Source: an uncultured Eubacterium sp. (lineage in GTDB: Bacteria > Bacillota > Clostridia > Lachnospirales > Lachnospiraceae). From it: a stretch of 64,000 nucleotides of DNA. The stretch is taken from the NCBI GenBank assembly GCA_910577225.1, contig CAJTMV010000007.1, forward strand, positions 62,001 to 126,000, written 5' to 3'. This document shows, one piece after another, positions 62,281-64,000 of this stretch; position 1 is the first letter of the stretch, and each line of letters starts with the position of its first letter. Below the pieces are notes generated by a model. The model worked only from the letters and a program-made list of their open reading frames with translations. It searched no databases and had not been told where the DNA came from. The position numbers and the translations under genes are program-made.

Positions 62281-63038
62281 TAACGGATGTAGGAAATTCA
62301 AATATTACGTTAGGTGTATTTGACGGAGAAAAACTGGAGGCTACGTTTCGTCTGACAACGAAAATACCACGTACTTCAGATGAGTATGGGATCGTTTTGC
62401 GCAACCTCTTGCAGCATAGTCAGATCAGGGTAACAGATATTCTGGCTGTTGTGATATCTTCAGTCGTACCGAATGTTATGCATTCGCTGACGAGCGCTAT
62501 TATTAAATATATCCATGTGACTCCGATTATTGTGGCGCCTGGCATTAAGACAGGAATTCGGATTGCAACAGAGAATCCAAGACAGATTGGTGCGGATCGT
62601 ATCGTGGATGCGGTTGGAGCTTACGGGTTGTATGGGGGACCGGTAATTGTAATAGATTATGGGACAGCGACTACGTTTGATCTTGTGGATGCATCTGGTG
62701 CATTTGCAGCAGGTGTTATTGCACCGGGGATCCGCACTTCTGCAAAAGCATTATGGGAAGAAGCTGCAAAACTTCCGGAAATTGAAATCTGTAAACCGAA
62801 AAGCATTCTGGCTCAGGAGACTATCAGCAGTATGCAGGCGGGACTTGTATACGGGCAGATCGGGCAGACAGAATATATTATCAGGCATATGAAAGAAGAA
62901 TTTGCTGATGAAAATGTAAAAGTTGTAGCAACCGGGGGGTTGGGTAAAACAATTGCATCTGAAACAAATTATATTGATATTTATGATCCAAATCTGACTT
63001 TGCAAGGGATGCGGCTCATTTATGAAAAACAAAAATAG
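62271..63038 (+). CDS. coaX: type III pantothenate kinase
   Basis: First step of coenzyme A synthesis. DVGNSNITLGVFDG (P-loop-like site), GADRIVDAVGAYGLYGGPVI, IDYGTATTFD and GVIAPGIRTSAKALWEEA are diagnostic of the acetate-kinase-fold type III enzyme, which needs monovalent cation and is not inhibited by CoA. 255 residues, normal. Confidence 0.95.
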   Translation: MLLVTDVGNSNITLGVFDGEKLEATFRLTTKIPRTSDEYGIVLRNLLQHSQIRVTDILAVVISSVVPNVMHSLTSAIIKYIHVTPIIVAPGIKTGIRIATENPRQIGADRIVDAVGAYGLYGGPVIVIDYGTATTFDLVDASGAFAAGVIAPGIRTSAKALWEEAAKLPEIEICKPKSILAQETISSMQAGLVYGQIGQTEYIIRHMKEEFADENVKVVATGGLGKTIASETNYIDIYDPNLTLQGMRLIYEKQK

Positions 63039-63120
63039 TTTATAATAAAAAGTATAAAAATGTCTGATCGGAAAAAGATCGGAAAAATGCAGATCAATAA
63101 ATAAATTCAGGGAATATGGA

Positions 63121-64000
63121 ATGAGACAGTTAGAAATAGGAAATGTAAGATTAAAGAACAACTTGATTCTGGGTCCGATGGCAGGTGTAACCGACCTGCC
63201 ATTTCGTCTGCTTTGCGCTGAACAGGGCGCCGGACTGGTATGTATGGAGATGGTTAGTGCAAAAGGGATTTTGTATAACAATAAAAATACGGAAGCATTA
63301 CTGACAATCGACGAAAAAGAACATTCGGTAGCTTTGCAGTTTTTTGGTGCAGATCCGGATATTATGGCAGAAATGGCGAAAAAGATCGAGGATCGTCCGT
63401 TTGATATTCTGGATATCAATATGGGTTGTCCTGTACCAAAGGTAGTCAATAACGGAGAAGGCTCTGCTCTGATGAAAAATCCGGTACTGGCCGGCCGCAT
63501 TATAGAGAAAATGGTGCAGGCCATTCAGAAACCTGTTACGGTAAAAATCCGAAAAGGGTTTGACGAGCAGCATATAAACGCTGTAGAGATGGCGCATGTG
63601 GCACAGGAATCAGGCGCTTCGGCAGTAACTGTTCATGGGCGTACGAGAGAACAATATTATTCAGGCGAGGCGGATTGGGATATTATACGTCAGGTAAAGG
63701 AGGCTGTATCGATTCCGGTTATTGGAAATGGAGATCTGCGTACGGCACAGGATATACAGAAAATCAGGGAACAGACCAGATGTGATGGATTTATGATAGC
63801 AAGAGGCGCACAGGGAAATCCATGGATCTTCGCACAAATCCTGCATAAACTGAATACAGGGGAAGACGCAAAAAAACCATCGGCAGCCACAGTTGCACAA
63901 ATGGCGCTGCGTCATGCACAGATGCAGCTGCAGTTAAAAGGCGGCTATACCGGTATGCGCGAAATGCGTAAACATGCTGCCTGGTATACGAGCGGCTATA
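63121..64000 (+). CDS. dusB: tRNA-dihydrouridine synthase (3' end outside window)
   Basis: ATG 63121 after CAGGGAATATGG; the frame is open to base 64000 and continues beyond. The FMN barrel shows LGPMAGVTDLPFRLLC, QFFGADPD, DINMGCPVPKVV with the catalytic Cys, TVHGRTREQYYSG and IGNGD. It reduces uridine in tRNA D-loops. The DusB subgroup is likely from the GCPVPKVV block; subgroup is not certain. Confidence 0.9.
   Translation, partial: MRQLEIGNVRLKNNLILGPMAGVTDLPFRLLCAEQGAGLVCMEMVSAKGILYNNKNTEALLTIDEKEHSVALQFFGADPDIMAEMAKKIEDRPFDILDINMGCPVPKVVNNGEGSALMKNPVLAGRIIEKMVQAIQKPVTVKIRKGFDEQHINAVEMAHVAQESGASAVTVHGRTREQYYSGEADWDIIRQVKEAVSIPVIGNGDLRTAQDIQKIREQTRCDGFMIARGAQGNPWIFAQILHKLNTGEDAKKPSAATVAQMALRHAQMQLQLKGGYTGMREMRKHAAWYTSGY

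Noticed and set aside
1..64000. tRNA or rRNA genes
   Set aside because: No cloverleaf with conserved T-arm or rRNA-like stretch was noticed by eye; a tRNAscan or cmscan run would settle this.

Overview
The window looks like a chromosome segment of an anaerobic, motile Gram-positive gut Firmicute, most likely a Lachnospiraceae-type Clostridium. The signs are strong AGGAGG-type ribosome binding sites, sigma-A and sigma-D/sigma-28 promoters, a flagellin, a BofA homologue and spore-type SleB-like hydrolase, Firmicute-length Pgi, MurG, BirA and CoaX, and Lachnospiraceae-style families (DUF6240/FliK-like, DUF6382-FHA, DUF5702, DUF5688). The organism cannot be named from the sequence alone.

Layout. 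1-7.1 kb: metabolic and cell-envelope genes (DUF362 ferredoxin, PurM paralogue, coiled-coil protein, aconitase-family hydratase, AI-2E-type permease). 7.2-12.9 kb: a giant TPR/P-loop protein with in-frame 72-bp repeats, then glgB. 13.0-18.5 kb: flagellar genes (FliK-like, flagellin, FliS-like), started by a good sigma-28 promoter. 18.5-19.2 kb: DUF2508 and BofA genes. 19.3-49.9 kb: a tight-adherence (Tad/Flp) pilus locus in the order prepilin peptidase, TadZ/CpaE, CpaF, TadB, TadC, Flp pilin, DUF5702 protein, TadE-like, second prepilin peptidase, TadE-like, DUF6382-FHA, rhomboid. 50.0-64.0 kb: housekeeping genes (flavodoxin/SCP2, small histidine kinase, HIT, murG, pgi, SleB-like hydrolase, SPFH protein, argF, birA, coaX, dusB).

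The main feature is an 18.8-kb integrative element (21771-40562) sitting inside cpaF. The two cpaF halves meet at a shared GGGCA and, with the element removed, rejoin in frame into a 417-residue ATPase. Joining the two element ends gives a 36-bp imperfect palindrome, as expected of an attP site. In that circular form the large serine recombinase at the right end reads through attP into 50 codons now stranded at the left end. Integration would therefore exchange the recombinase C-terminus for 62 residues read out of frame from cpaF, and would switch off the pilus motor.

The element carries a RadC-like protein, a small resolvase, an ArdC-type antirestriction protein, a YqaJ exonuclease with a candidate annealing partner, a Rep-like initiator behind nested inverted repeats, and a protein made of two decayed recombinase domains just before the recombinase. 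I see no relaxase, coupling protein or mating-pore genes, so it is more likely a mobilisable element or integrated plasmid than a self-transmissible ICE. Its apparent cargo (24.2-30.4 kb) is a divergent XRE regulator plus a six-gene operon: small RKDG protein, AAA+ unfoldase-like ATPase, TPR protein, M48-like protein without its HExxH site, small membrane protein, and a 750-residue TPR/membrane protein with a duplicated SPWGNEKIT motif. I do not recognise this as a described system; it is the best candidate here for an undescribed defence or membrane-quality-control module. Many gene starts in the element lie just behind GU-rich intrinsic terminators.
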